A program made the translations under genes and the position numbers. 64,000 nt of DNA. It comes from Marinibactrum halimedae (GTDB lineage Bacteria > Pseudomonadota > Gammaproteobacteria > Pseudomonadales > Cellvibrionaceae). Below the pieces are notes generated by a model. That model did not search any database and had not been told where the DNA came from. It saw only the letters and a list, made by a program, of their open reading frames with translations. Location: contig NZ_JAJQVM010000018.1 of assembly GCF_021234875.1 (NCBI RefSeq), forward strand, positions 48,558 through 112,557, in the 5' to 3' direction. Shown here piece by piece: positions 18,838 through 27,598 of the stretch. The stretch's first letter is position 1. Every line of letters begins with the position of its first letter.

Positions 18838-18883
18838 CCCCAATGATGAGCCTTAACATTGGGGTGTCGTGTTAAGGCTCATC
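18838..18883. terminator. overlapping competing hairpins between convergent genes
   Basis: Arm A CCCCAATG (18838-18845) pairs with CATTGGGG (18857-18864). Arm B, 14 bases at 18845-18858, pairs perfectly with 18870-18883. The order A-B-A'-B' makes the two stems mutually exclusive or a pseudoknot. It lies between convergent lhgO and the oxygenase gene and probably serves as terminator, though there is no long T-tract. Confidence 0.6.
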
Positions 18884-18948
18884 TCATCGATTTATTAGGC
18901 GGGCTAGGGCGGCCCAGTATACAAAGGCTGTCGCCCTTGGTTGGCAGT

Positions 18949-19899
18949 TTAGTTGTCTTCAGACTCTTTTAAAAAGCCATTTTCTCTCAGTCGTTGATGC
19001 AGAAAGTCGCCTGCGGTGATGGGCTCATGTTTTGGGGGTTCTCCCTTCAAGCACTGAGGCAAGCTTACCAGCGAGGCACTGTTGTGGGGGTGTACAAAAA
19101 ATGGCATGGAGTAACGAGCCTGTGACAAGTCTTTCGGATTGACTACCCGGTGTACCGTAGAAGGAAGTTGCTCGTTGGTGAGCCTTGCCATCATATCGCC
19201 GGTGTCCACGACGATTTCATCTGGAGCATTATTGATGGGTAACCATTCTCCGTTTTTATCCAATAGCTCTAAACCCTCAGAACTGGCACCGATGAGAAGG
19301 GTAATCAAGTTAATATCTGCATGGGGGGCGGCGCGCATGGCTCCAGTGGGGGCGCCATTTTCTACTGGAGGGTAGTGAATCAGGCGCATGACGGTATTGC
19401 CGTCGTGGGTAAGCTGTTTAAAAAAACCGTCTTCGACATTCAGTCCTTTGCCAATAGCGGCCAGTAAGATTTGAGAGACTCGATCCAATTCGGCATAAAG
19501 GGAAGACAGCGCAGGCTGAAAGCTGGGTAACGATGTTGGCCAAAAATTTTTCGGATATTCGTTCAAGTAGGGGCTGTCTTCTGAAAGCTCAGGACCAATA
19601 TGCCAGTACTCTTTGAGGTCGCCAATGGGGTTGTCTTTGGCATGCTCGCGACCAAACGCGGTATAACCTCGTTGGCTGCTTTCAATGGAGTATTGGAGCT
19701 TTTCGGTTTCATCCAATTCGAATAAGGCTTTCGATTGTTGATAGGCCTTATCCAGCAAAGAGGGTTGAATGCCATGATTTTTAATGACCACAAAACCAAA
19801 GGTTTCAAGGCCTTTCATTAATGCTTGTATAAACGAAGATTGGCTTTCTGAACCCCATTGAGAAAGGTCAAGAGTAGGTACGCCGTAGGAGTCTGTCAT
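18949..19899 (-). CDS. isopenicillin N synthase-like 2OG-Fe(II) oxygenase
   Basis: A 316-residue 2-oxoglutarate- and iron-dependent oxygenase. The DIOX_N segment (about residues 8-110) is followed by the Fe2OG domain, with the HxD iron pair in AAPHADINLITLL, the distal His in PSTVHRVVNP and the 2OG-binding RxS in ARYSMPFFVHP. The family includes fungal thymine 7-hydroxylase and many bacterial enzymes of unknown substrate. It lies on the same strand downstream of a RutR-like regulator and an NCS2 nucleobase permease, so oxidation of a nucleobase or a related compound is a reasonable inference. The substrate cannot be read from sequence. It does not resemble CsiD glutarate hydroxylase. Confidence 0.88.
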   Translation of the reverse strand: MTDSYGVPTLDLSQWGSESQSSFIQALMKGLETFGFVVIKNHGIQPSLLDKAYQQSKALFELDETEKLQYSIESSQRGYTAFGREHAKDNPIGDLKEYWHIGPELSEDSPYLNEYPKNFWPTSLPSFQPALSSLYAELDRVSQILLAAIGKGLNVEDGFFKQLTHDGNTVMRLIHYPPVENGAPTGAMRAAPHADINLITLLIGASSEGLELLDKNGEWLPINNAPDEIVVDTGDMMARLTNEQLPSTVHRVVNPKDLSQARYSMPFFVHPHNSASLVSLPQCLKGEPPKHEPITAGDFLHQRLRENGFLKESEDN

Positions 19900-19920
19900 G
19901 ATGAAATTCAGCTTGCGGTA

Positions 19921-20046
19921 GTGTGTTAAGGGTTGTGTATTAAGGGTTTTTATCGATAACGCTCTGTAGTGGCGCTTTTCTGTCTGTTTTTAGCAGTGAC
20001 TTTGTTTAAGAGCTTGTATTTAAGAGAGCGTATTTAAGGGATTATA
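19921..20046. repeat. two separate 14-bp tandem repeats
   Basis: GTGTGTTAAGGGTT-type units lie at 19921-19934 and 19935-19948. A second family, TTTAAGAGCTTGTA-like, lies at 20005-20018, 20019-20032 and 20033-20046. Both sit between the TetR gene and the oxygenase gene, and the first is about 20 bases upstream of the oxygenase start. Confidence 0.85.
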
Positions 20047-20071
20047 GCGCTTGAATACGTCCGGGATGAGC

Positions 20072-20707
20072 TTACGGGTTTAAACCGCAGCCCTTCAAAA
20101 TCACATGAACTAAACAATTGGTAATTCGCTCGATATCATCCCGCTCATATTCGGCACGATTCATCAAGGTCAATACTTGGGTCTCGAAGTCAGCGTAGTG
20201 TTGCGTCGTAGACCAAATCATAAAAATAAGATGTACAGGATCGATTGGGTCCATTTTTCCTGCGGCAATCCAGGCATCAAACACTTTCGTTTTGGAGCGA
20301 ACCCATTGGCGCATGTCTGAGCGAATGTATTCGCGGATATGAGGCGCCCCTTGGATGATTTCCATGGCAAAGAGTTTGGATGAGCGTGGGTGCAAATACG
20401 AGAGCTCGACTTTTTTACGAATGACGTTACGCAGGACCTCAGCGGGATCATCGTCGGCAGTAATGTCTTCCAGAGAATCGTTCCAAAGATCAATGATGTT
20501 GGACAAGACAGCACTGTAGAGATTCGACTTATTTTTAAAATAATAGTGGATGTTCGCTTTAGGTAGCCCGGCGCGATCAGCAATGGCCTGTACGCTGGTG
20601 CCTTTAAATCCGTGTAACACAAATTCTTGTTCTGCAGCTTCTAAAATGAGCTCTTCATTGCGCTCGCGAATCTTTCCCGGTTTATATTTTTTTACGGCGA
20701 CATTCAT
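20072..20707 (-). CDS. RutR-like TetR-family regulator
   Basis: A 211-residue TetR-family repressor. The N-terminal helix-turn-helix (about residues 20-65) contains GFKGTSVQAIADRAGLPKAN and YYFKNKSNLY. The C-terminal domain matches the YcdC/RutR type, with FAMEIIQGAPHI and LIFMIWSTTQHYADF nearly identical to E. coli RutR (FCMEMLAGAP, LIFMIWASTQHYADF). RutR responds to uracil and thymine and controls pyrimidine and purine genes. Its position directly after the NCS2 permease suggests that it controls the permease or the xdh operon. The ligand here is unknown. Confidence 0.9.
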   Translation of the reverse strand: MNVAVKKYKPGKIRERNEELILEAAEQEFVLHGFKGTSVQAIADRAGLPKANIHYYFKNKSNLYSAVLSNIIDLWNDSLEDITADDDPAEVLRNVIRKKVELSYLHPRSSKLFAMEIIQGAPHIREYIRSDMRQWVRSKTKVFDAWIAAGKMDPIDPVHLIFMIWSTTQHYADFETQVLTLMNRAEYERDDIERITNCLVHVILKGCGLNP

Positions 20708-20736
20708 TGTGATATTTCATTGTCCTGTTTGAGTGT

Positions 20737-20759
20737 GGCCAGAAGTGAGGTTTCTGGCC
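20737..20759. other. hairpin between permease and TetR genes
   Basis: GGCCAGAA (20737-20744) and TTCTGGCC (20752-20759) form an eight-pair stem with a seven-base loop. It has no T-tract on either strand, so it could be an operator or an RNA-processing element rather than a terminator. Confidence 0.5.
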
Positions 20760-20875
20760 TGCCAGCAATTCAATGGCTTTTTTATTGTCTCAGACTTCTT
20801 GTTTCAGATTCATTCAGTAAAAACAATGGTCTGATACACCCTGCATAGAAAAGGTGCGCTTGTCTGGCTCTGAAT

Positions 20876-22195
20876 TTATTTCAGATCCAGCGCGTAGCGC
20901 AACACAAAGATTGCCGCTAATGCGTAAGTAATCGGCGTCACTTGTTTGTGCTTTCCTGTGCCTAGCATTATGCCTACGTAGACAATGAATCCCAAGGCGA
21001 TGCCTTCAGAAATGCTAAAGGTTAGTGGCATTGCAATCAGTGCCACAACAGCGGTTGCCATGGAGGCAAGGTCGTCGAAGTCAATCTGGCGAATGGAATC
21101 CATCATTAAAATACCCACCATCACCAGTGCTGGGGTGGTAGCCATCATTGGGATGACTTTCATGAGTGGGGTTAGGAAAAGCGCTAACAAAAAGCACACG
21201 CCAGTAACTGCGGCGGTAAGGCCTGTGCGACCGCCAGCAGAAATACCTGCGGCAGATTCAACGTATGAGGTTACCGGAGAGGTTCCGAGTGCAGCACCAA
21301 CGACACTGGCTCCTGCATCAGCAGTCATTGCACCGCCCATTTTCGGTAGCTTTCCTTCCTTATCCAGCAAGCCCGCGCGGCGAGATACTCCAATCAGAGT
21401 GCCAATGGTGTCGAACATATTCACAAATACCATGGCAAAGACGATATCCCACGTATCAGCAAAATGAGTAATGGGGTACATCAAATCCATGGCAAAAAGC
21501 GTATCGGAAATACCTTGTGGCAAGCCGATAATGGCATCGGGCGTAGGGGTCAGAGTGCCTTCACCATGAGGGATAAATAAGCCAATGAGCGTTAATGCAA
21601 GAACAGAGAAAACAATTGCCGCAGTGACTTTGCGAATGACTAAAATAATAGTGAGGATTATGCCAAATAAGGCGAGCAGCGCAGCGGGATTAGACAGGTC
21701 ACCTAGTTGTACAAAGGTGGCAGGGTTATCGACCACAAGGCCGGCATTTTTCAGGCCGATAAACGCAATAAATAAACCAATCCCACATTGCACCCCGATT
21801 TTTAAGGCATGGGGAATGGCATTGGCAATTTTTGTTCGTACACCCGTAACGGACAACAATAAAAATAAGATGCCGTTCCAAAATACTAAGCCTAAGGCTC
21901 CTTGCCAGGGGACTTCACGGGTTAAACAGACGGTAAAGGCAAAGAACGCGTTTAATCCCATACCTGGTGCAAGAGCAATGGGATAGTTCGTAAATAAGGC
22001 CATCATGAGTGTGCCAAAGAACGCAGCGAGGGCAGTAACCGTTATGAGGCCGTCAATTGGCATCCCGCTGGCGGACAGAATTCCTGGGTTAACCACCAGG
22101 ACGTACGACATGGCTGCAAAGGTGGTAAGACCGGCGATAATCTCCGTTTTAACATTGGTTGCGTGGGCATTCAGTTTAAACAGTCGTTCAAGCAT
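20876..22195 (-). CDS. NCS2-family purine permease (AzgA type)
   Basis: A 439-residue inner-membrane transporter of the AzgA/PbuG branch of NCS2, which imports adenine, guanine or hypoxanthine with protons. It has 12-14 hydrophobic segments, the N-terminal TEIIAGLTTFAAMSYVLVVN and the family motif APGMGLNAFFAFTVC. The NMFDTIGTLIGVSRRAG segment is also typical. It lies upstream of the RutR-like regulator on the same strand and diverges from xdhA with a 447-base spacer. A role in bringing in bases for the xanthine dehydrogenase pathway is strongly implied by position. Confidence 0.93.
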   Translation of the reverse strand: MLERLFKLNAHATNVKTEIIAGLTTFAAMSYVLVVNPGILSASGMPIDGLITVTALAAFFGTLMMALFTNYPIALAPGMGLNAFFAFTVCLTREVPWQGALGLVFWNGILFLLLSVTGVRTKIANAIPHALKIGVQCGIGLFIAFIGLKNAGLVVDNPATFVQLGDLSNPAALLALFGIILTIILVIRKVTAAIVFSVLALTLIGLFIPHGEGTLTPTPDAIIGLPQGISDTLFAMDLMYPITHFADTWDIVFAMVFVNMFDTIGTLIGVSRRAGLLDKEGKLPKMGGAMTADAGASVVGAALGTSPVTSYVESAAGISAGGRTGLTAAVTGVCFLLALFLTPLMKVIPMMATTPALVMVGILMMDSIRQIDFDDLASMATAVVALIAMPLTFSISEGIALGFIVYVGIMLGTGKHKQVTPITYALAAIFVLRYALDLK

Positions 22196-22642
22196 AGGTG
22201 AATCTCAGTACTGTATTGGACATTTTATAGAAAGAAGTCAGCGGCTTATTTTCTATTCGGGTAGTAAGTGGCCCTATTGGTCAGCTATTAAACATCGCTT
22301 TTCTTTAGAGGCTCCTATCCCGAAATGATGCCGCCTCATTTACAAAGGGAGCAACAATAGCGCGATGAATTCAATGTTGCCAGTGATGGTTCAGTTGAAA
22401 ACGTTACGTTTATAGTAGATAGTAAATTCTGACTATTTGGTTAACTATTTCTGCAAATACCTAGCCAAGTATAGTGAATTCACTAAAATTAGTTTGAATT
22501 TAAAAACTTGTCTACTTGGTCAGAAAGTTGCATTATTGGCACAGAATATAGCAACGCATAGACAGTTAATGTTGGCGTAACCAAGCTGCCACACGCTGTT
22601 GTTGAGGCGAGAATAACTGTGAATAACGCTGGAAGGTGAGAT
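22196..22642. promoter_or_regulatory. divergent control region, NCS2 permease / xdhABC
   Basis: 447 bases between divergent genes. It contains a perfect 14-bp palindrome TAGTGAATTCACTA (22472-22485), 158 bases before xdhA, a candidate operator. No classic RutR site (TTGACCANNTGGTCAA) was seen. A purine-rich GGAAGGTGAG (22631-22640) just before the GTG start of xdhA serves as ribosome binding site. Confidence 0.55.
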
Positions 22643-24151
22643 GTGATTCGTTTTAATTTAAACGGTGAGTGGCGAGAGATTGATGAAATTGAACCATCAA
22701 TGACCATTTTGCGATATCTTCGCACTAAAGAGGGGCAAATGGGCACCAAGGAAGGGTGTGCCAGTGGTGACTGTGGTGCTTGTACAGTGGTGCTGGCTGA
22801 GCAAACCGAGTCTGGTACTTGGATTCATCGAACGGTGAACAGTTGTATTACGCTTCTGGCTTCAGCTCATGGCAAAGTGCTGTATACCAGCGAAGGTCTT
22901 CATGTGGGAGATCAGCTGCATCCTGTGCAAGAGGCGATGGTCAAGCATCATGGCTCACAGTGTGGCTTTTGTACGCCTGGTATTGTGATGTCATTGACTG
23001 CCGCTTATGAGAATAGGGGTGGGCAACCCCTGTCAGAACCCCAAGTGTTGGATGCCTTATCTGGTAACTTATGCCGTTGTACGGGTTACCGACCGATTGT
23101 GGATGCCGCTTTAAGTGCTCATCAACTTTGTTCAGAATCAACAACCTTATCTTTTTTACCCGAAGGCATCGAGCCTCCGGTAAGCGATGCTCTGTTAAGC
23201 ACCCAGTCTCAAGTTTGTCTTTATCCGCGTACAGAAGCTCGCTTGAAAGAAGCACTGGAGCAGTATCCTGATGCGCGATTTGTCGCCGGTGGAACAGACC
23301 TTCTTTTAGAAAAAACCCAGCAAAATCGTGATTTGCCTCAGTTAATTGGCCTGTCTTCGGTGGCGGAGTTAAAACATGCCAAAGTTACCGCTGAGTTGGT
23401 CGAGATTGGCAGTGCTGTCACCTACAGCGATGCCGAAAAGTTACTAGAGGATGTGGTTCCGAGTTTTGTCAGTTTGATGCACCGTATTGGTTCGCGCCAA
23501 ATAAGAAATCAAGGCACGATAGGGGGAAATATTGCCAATGCATCGCCGATTGGGGATACACCTCCGGTGCTGTTGGCGCTAGATGCCGAATTGAATCTTG
23601 CCAGTGCTGCTTCCGAGCGCCAAGTTTCCCTCAATGAGTTTTATTTCGATTACAAAAAGACGGTACTGCAATCGGGTGAGTATATTCGCTCGATTCAGTT
23701 TTCACCCCCTGAGGCAGATGAATTCTTCACGACTTATAAAGTGTCTAAGCGCTTTGAAGACGATATTTCAGCGGTGTTGGGAGTGATTCGTTGGCGAGTT
23801 AAAGAGGGCGTGTTTACGAATGTTCGCATTGCTTATGGCGGTATGGCGGCAGTGCCTCTGCGAATCACTGAGGCGGAAGCGGCTATGGAAGGTAAAAAAG
23901 CGGATATGACCACAATAGAGGAGGCGATGTTGGCCGTTGAGCATGCGCTGAGCCCAATGTCAGATGTTCGTGCCAGCAGTTTTTATCGTATGCAGGTGGC
24001 TAAAAATTTATTGAGCAAAGCGTGGCTCGAAGCCAGTGAACCACGCCATAGGGTGGGAGTCTGGAATCCCGCCGGTGAGAGACATGTTGAACAGCGTTAC
24101 CCTAAAGTGGATCAGCAGGGTACCTCTTTAGACGTTGGAGGGGAGGTGTAA
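22643..24151 (+). CDS. xdhA: xanthine dehydrogenase small subunit
   Basis: Fe-S and FAD subunit of xanthine dehydrogenase, oxidising hypoxanthine and xanthine to urate. Residues 1-165 hold two [2Fe-2S] clusters: CASGDCGACTVV (about 38-49) with a downstream Cys, then CGFCTPGIV and LCRCTGYRPI. The FAD domain (about 195-370) contains FVAGGTDLLLE and GNIANASPIGDTPPVLLALD, and a CO-dehydrogenase flavoprotein C-terminal domain follows. Length (502) is about usual for XdhA. GTG 22643 is supported by a strong ribosome binding site. xdhB starts two bases after the stop, so the subunits are translationally linked. Confidence 0.96.
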   Translation: MIRFNLNGEWREIDEIEPSMTILRYLRTKEGQMGTKEGCASGDCGACTVVLAEQTESGTWIHRTVNSCITLLASAHGKVLYTSEGLHVGDQLHPVQEAMVKHHGSQCGFCTPGIVMSLTAAYENRGGQPLSEPQVLDALSGNLCRCTGYRPIVDAALSAHQLCSESTTLSFLPEGIEPPVSDALLSTQSQVCLYPRTEARLKEALEQYPDARFVAGGTDLLLEKTQQNRDLPQLIGLSSVAELKHAKVTAELVEIGSAVTYSDAEKLLEDVVPSFVSLMHRIGSRQIRNQGTIGGNIANASPIGDTPPVLLALDAELNLASAASERQVSLNEFYFDYKKTVLQSGEYIRSIQFSPPEADEFFTTYKVSKRFEDDISAVLGVIRWRVKEGVFTNVRIAYGGMAAVPLRITEAEAAMEGKKADMTTIEEAMLAVEHALSPMSDVRASSFYRMQVAKNLLSKAWLEASEPRHRVGVWNPAGERHVEQRYPKVDQQGTSLDVGGEV

Positions 24152-24153
24152 TC

Positions 24154-26577
24154 ATGCGTAACGTCAGACCTTATGACTCCGAGCAGCCAGCAAAGCTGCG
24201 TCGGCGCCCGAAAAAACAGCCTACTAAAAAGCCAGATTGTGGTGCGATTGGTGAAGCCGGGGCACACGAGAGCGCCATTAAACACGTAACGGGGACGGCG
24301 CTGTATGTAGATGATATGCCTGAGCCTCCAGGTACATTGCACATGGCAGCAGGTGGCAGTTTGCACGCTCGTGCCAAAATCATTTCGATGGATCTTTCAG
24401 CAGTGAAAGCGGCTTCGGGTGTGGTGGATGTTTTCACCCACGAAGATGTTCCGGGTGAGTTAGATGTGGGTCCGGTGTATGCGGGTGATCCTTTATTCGC
24501 GGTAAATCAAGTAGAGTTTGTTGGGCAAACGTTATTTACGGTTGTGGCAACCTCTTATGAACTGGCTCAAAAAGCGGTGGCATTGGCGGTGGTGGAGTAC
24601 GATGTCGAAGCGCCGGTGGTGACGGTGAAAGACGCACTGCAAGCGCAGGAGTTTGTCCTACCGACTCATACCATGCAGAGAGGGAATGCCGCAGCTTCTG
24701 TTGCTGGCGCTGCTCATCGCTTGAGTGGTGAAGGCTATATGGCTGGGCAAGAGCACTTTTATTTAGAGGGGCAGATCAGCCTCGTCATTCCCACGGAAGA
24801 TGGTGGAATGCATGTTCACACCAGCAGTCAGCACCCTACCGAGGTACAAAAATTAGTATCGGAAGTCTTGCACCTGCCGCTACATCAAGTGACGGCAGAG
24901 GTGCGTCGTATGGGGGGTGGTTTTGGCGGAAAAGAATCTCAAGCGGCAGCGGTGTCTTGTGCGGCGGCGGTGGCTGCTCATCATTTGCAGTGTCCGGTAA
25001 AATTCCGCTTACCTCGTCGTGAAGATATGGAGCGTACCGGTAAACGTCATGATTTTGCGTTCAATTATGATGTTGGCTTTGATGCACAAGGTTGCCTCGA
25101 AGGTATTCACATCGAGTTAGCTGGTTTGTGTGGTTACTCACCCGACCTTTCCGAAGGCATTGTCGATCGGGCTATGTTTCATGCCGATAACGGTTATTTC
25201 CTGAATCAAGCGAAAGTGACAGGTCATCGCTGTAAAACGAATACCGTGTCGAATACGGCGTTTCGTGGCTTTGGTGGCCCTAAAGGGATGGTGGCGATTG
25301 AGTGCGTAATGGACGACATTGCCCGTCACTTGGGCGAAGATCCCCTTACCATTCGTAAACGCAACCTCTATAAACCGGGGAAAGATACTACTCATTACGG
25401 TCAGACCATTGAGCAACATATTCTTCCTGATCTGATTGAGCAGTTAGAGCAGAGCAGTGAGTACTGGGAGCGTCGTCAGTCAATACAGGCGTTCAATCGC
25501 CAAAATCGTTACGTGAAAAAAGGCTTGGCATTAACCCCGGTGAAATTCGGTATTTCTTTTACCGCAAAGCATTTAAACCAAGCGGGTGCCTTGGTCCACA
25601 TTTACACCGATGGTTCGATTCTCGTGAATCATGGCGGTACCGAAATGGGGCAAGGTTTATATACCAAAGTTGCTCAAGTGGTGGCCAATGAATTTGGTGT
25701 GGACGTGAGTCGTGTCCAAGTGACTTCCACTCGAACCGATAAGATTGGCAATACCTCTCCGACGGCCGCTTCATCTGGCACTGACTTAAATGGTTTGGCG
25801 GCTAAAAATGCGTGTGAAACCCTACGCCAAGGTTTGTTGGCATTCGCGTGTGAGCAGTATTCCGTTTCTGAGTCTCAAGTGGTCTTTGCCAACGGTGAAG
25901 TACAAGTCGGCCCAACAACCTTACCTTTCGGTGAATTTTGTCGTTTGGCTTATATGAACCGTGTACCACTGATGGCGCATGGTTTCTATAAAACACCGAA
26001 AATTCATTACGACCGAGAAAACGCTAACGGTCGACCTTTCTTCTATTTTGCAAATGGTGCGGCGGCGGCTGAGGTGGTTGTCGACTGTTTTACCGGCGAA
26101 TATCGAGTAGAACGAGTGGATATTCTTCATGACGTGGGTAAATCCATTAATCCATCGTTGGATATTGGCCAAATTGAGGGAGGCTTTATTCAAGGTATGG
26201 GGTGGTTAACCACCGAAGAGTTATGTTGGGATGATAAAGGCCGAGTGATGTCGAACAGTCCGGCCAATTATAAGATTCCCACTGCCTTTGATGTGCCTCG
26301 CGATTTCCGAGTGGCCATTTATGAAGGTGCCAACAACGAAGATACCGTGTTCAATTCCAAGGCAGTGGGTGAGCCTCCGTTGATGCTGGCGATTGCTGTG
26401 TGGGCGGCTTTGCGTGATGCTTGCGCCAGTGTAGCAGACTACAAAATGAGCCCACGTCTTGATCCCCCTGCAACGCCAGAAAGAGTGTTTATGGCGATGC
26501 AGGCTGCTCAGCAGTTTGTAGCGTCGACAAAGCTGGCATCGGAAAATCAAGAGAGTGAAGCAATTTATGAAAAGTGA
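24154..26577 (+). CDS. xdhB: xanthine dehydrogenase molybdopterin subunit
   Basis: Catalytic molybdenum-cofactor subunit, 807 residues. It has a basic N-terminal extension of about 30 residues (KLRRRPKKQPTKKP) not usual in XdhB. The a/b hammerhead domain follows (VTGTALYVDDMPEPPGTLH). Moco-binding motifs are RRMGGGFGGKESQAA, NTAFRGFGGPKGM, GGTEMGQGLYTK and, near the C-terminus, KAVGEPPLMLAI with the catalytic glutamate. It forms a heterodimer or tetramer with XdhA in the cytoplasm. GAGGGGAGGTG precedes the ATG. Its 3' end overlaps xdhC. Confidence 0.96.
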   Translation: MRNVRPYDSEQPAKLRRRPKKQPTKKPDCGAIGEAGAHESAIKHVTGTALYVDDMPEPPGTLHMAAGGSLHARAKIISMDLSAVKAASGVVDVFTHEDVPGELDVGPVYAGDPLFAVNQVEFVGQTLFTVVATSYELAQKAVALAVVEYDVEAPVVTVKDALQAQEFVLPTHTMQRGNAAASVAGAAHRLSGEGYMAGQEHFYLEGQISLVIPTEDGGMHVHTSSQHPTEVQKLVSEVLHLPLHQVTAEVRRMGGGFGGKESQAAAVSCAAAVAAHHLQCPVKFRLPRREDMERTGKRHDFAFNYDVGFDAQGCLEGIHIELAGLCGYSPDLSEGIVDRAMFHADNGYFLNQAKVTGHRCKTNTVSNTAFRGFGGPKGMVAIECVMDDIARHLGEDPLTIRKRNLYKPGKDTTHYGQTIEQHILPDLIEQLEQSSEYWERRQSIQAFNRQNRYVKKGLALTPVKFGISFTAKHLNQAGALVHIYTDGSILVNHGGTEMGQGLYTKVAQVVANEFGVDVSRVQVTSTRTDKIGNTSPTAASSGTDLNGLAAKNACETLRQGLLAFACEQYSVSESQVVFANGEVQVGPTTLPFGEFCRLAYMNRVPLMAHGFYKTPKIHYDRENANGRPFFYFANGAAAAEVVVDCFTGEYRVERVDILHDVGKSINPSLDIGQIEGGFIQGMGWLTTEELCWDDKGRVMSNSPANYKIPTAFDVPRDFRVAIYEGANNEDTVFNSKAVGEPPLMLAIAVWAALRDACASVADYKMSPRLDPPATPERVFMAMQAAQQFVASTKLASENQESEAIYEK

Positions 26578-27442
26578 GCTTCAAATGTCCCCTCTGAATT
26601 GGCATCAAGCGATTGCCCATTATGCTGAGGCTGGTGCGGGTTATGTGATTGCTACAGTGATGGGGGCAGCAGGTTCTACCCCTCGTGAGCCGGGTACCAA
26701 AATGGTGATTACGGCAGATCACACCCATGACACTATTGGTGGAGGGCAGCTTGAATTTTTAGTGATTCAGCATGCTCGGCAACTGTTATCGGATGGCAAA
26801 AACACGGTCGCGATGGAAGCATTTCCGCTGGCTGCACAGGCCCAGCAGTGCTGCGGTGGTCATATGAGTGTGATGTTGGAATGCTTTGCGCCGTGTCAAT
26901 GGCAATTGGCTGTGTTTGGGGCGGGGCACGTTGCTCAGCGTTTAATTCCTATTTTGGCAGAACTGCCTGTACAGGTGTATTGGTGTGATGAGCGCGTTGA
27001 GTTATTTCCGGCTTCTCTGCCGGCCAATGTGTCTGCGAAAACCTATCAAGACCCTTTAAAGGCAGTCAGGTCGTTGCCCACTGCTTCCGATATTTTAATC
27101 CTTACCCACGATCACGCTTTGGATTATGCCTTAACCCAAGCGGCATTGGCTCGCAGCGAATTAGGTTTTGTGGGGTTAATTGGCTCGAATACGAAGGCTC
27201 AGCGTTTTCGTAAACGTTTGGCACACGCAGGGCTTGCTCAGGAGATTATTGATCACCTCCAAAGCCCGGTTGGCTTGTCAGAAATCCCTGGTAAACGCCC
27301 AATGGAAGTGGCCGTATCCATTGCCGGGCAGTTGATTGCGCACTATCACGCCAACAGTGAGGCAAAAGTAACCAAGCGAGGCTTAGGGTGGAAAGAAATG
27401 AAGTCTGCATTACAGCATGCCACAGTGACTGTGCATGATTAA
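26567..27442 (+). CDS. xdhC: xanthine dehydrogenase accessory protein XdhC
   Basis: Chaperone that binds molybdenum cofactor, promotes its sulfuration and inserts it into XdhB. The N-terminal XdhC/CoxI domain contains GSTPREPGTKMVI and the conserved CCGGHMSVMLE. The C-terminal Rossmann domain begins AVFGAGHVAQRLIP and includes FVGLIGSNTKAQRFRKRL. The start is taken as ATG 26567, overlapping the xdhB stop, which gives 291 residues; GTG 26555 or ATG 26585 remain possible. Third gene of the xdhABC operon. Confidence 0.92.
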   Translation: MKSELQMSPLNWHQAIAHYAEAGAGYVIATVMGAAGSTPREPGTKMVITADHTHDTIGGGQLEFLVIQHARQLLSDGKNTVAMEAFPLAAQAQQCCGGHMSVMLECFAPCQWQLAVFGAGHVAQRLIPILAELPVQVYWCDERVELFPASLPANVSAKTYQDPLKAVRSLPTASDILILTHDHALDYALTQAALARSELGFVGLIGSNTKAQRFRKRLAHAGLAQEIIDHLQSPVGLSEIPGKRPMEVAVSIAGQLIAHYHANSEAKVTKRGLGWKEMKSALQHATVTVHD

Positions 27443-27550
27443 GTTACCCTATTGATGAGTTTTTCATTTGTTAAATGCATTGGCTTTAATTTAGACGTCA
27501 TTTTTAGGTTTGATTTTTAGAAACTTGACTCTTTAAAAATAGGTTTCCGT

Positions 27551-27598
27551 TATGAGAAGTGCCGATTATGAGAAATATCGATTATGAGTAGCACCGAT
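27551..27598. repeat. three-copy 16-bp tandem repeat spanning the uraD start
   Basis: Units TATGAGAAGTGCCGAT (27551), TATGAGAAATATCGAT (27567) and TATGAGTAGCACCGAT (27583) follow each other exactly. The ATG in the third copy is the uraD start codon and identical ATGs occur in the other two units in other frames. Confidence 0.9.

Noticed and set aside
18949..19899. CsiD glutarate hydroxylase partner of lhgO
   Set aside because: The protein belongs to the isopenicillin N synthase-like group, not to CsiD, and is convergent with lhgO.
22196..22642. Purine riboswitch upstream of xdhA or the permease
   Set aside because: No three-way junction pattern with the conserved purine-aptamer loops was recognisable.
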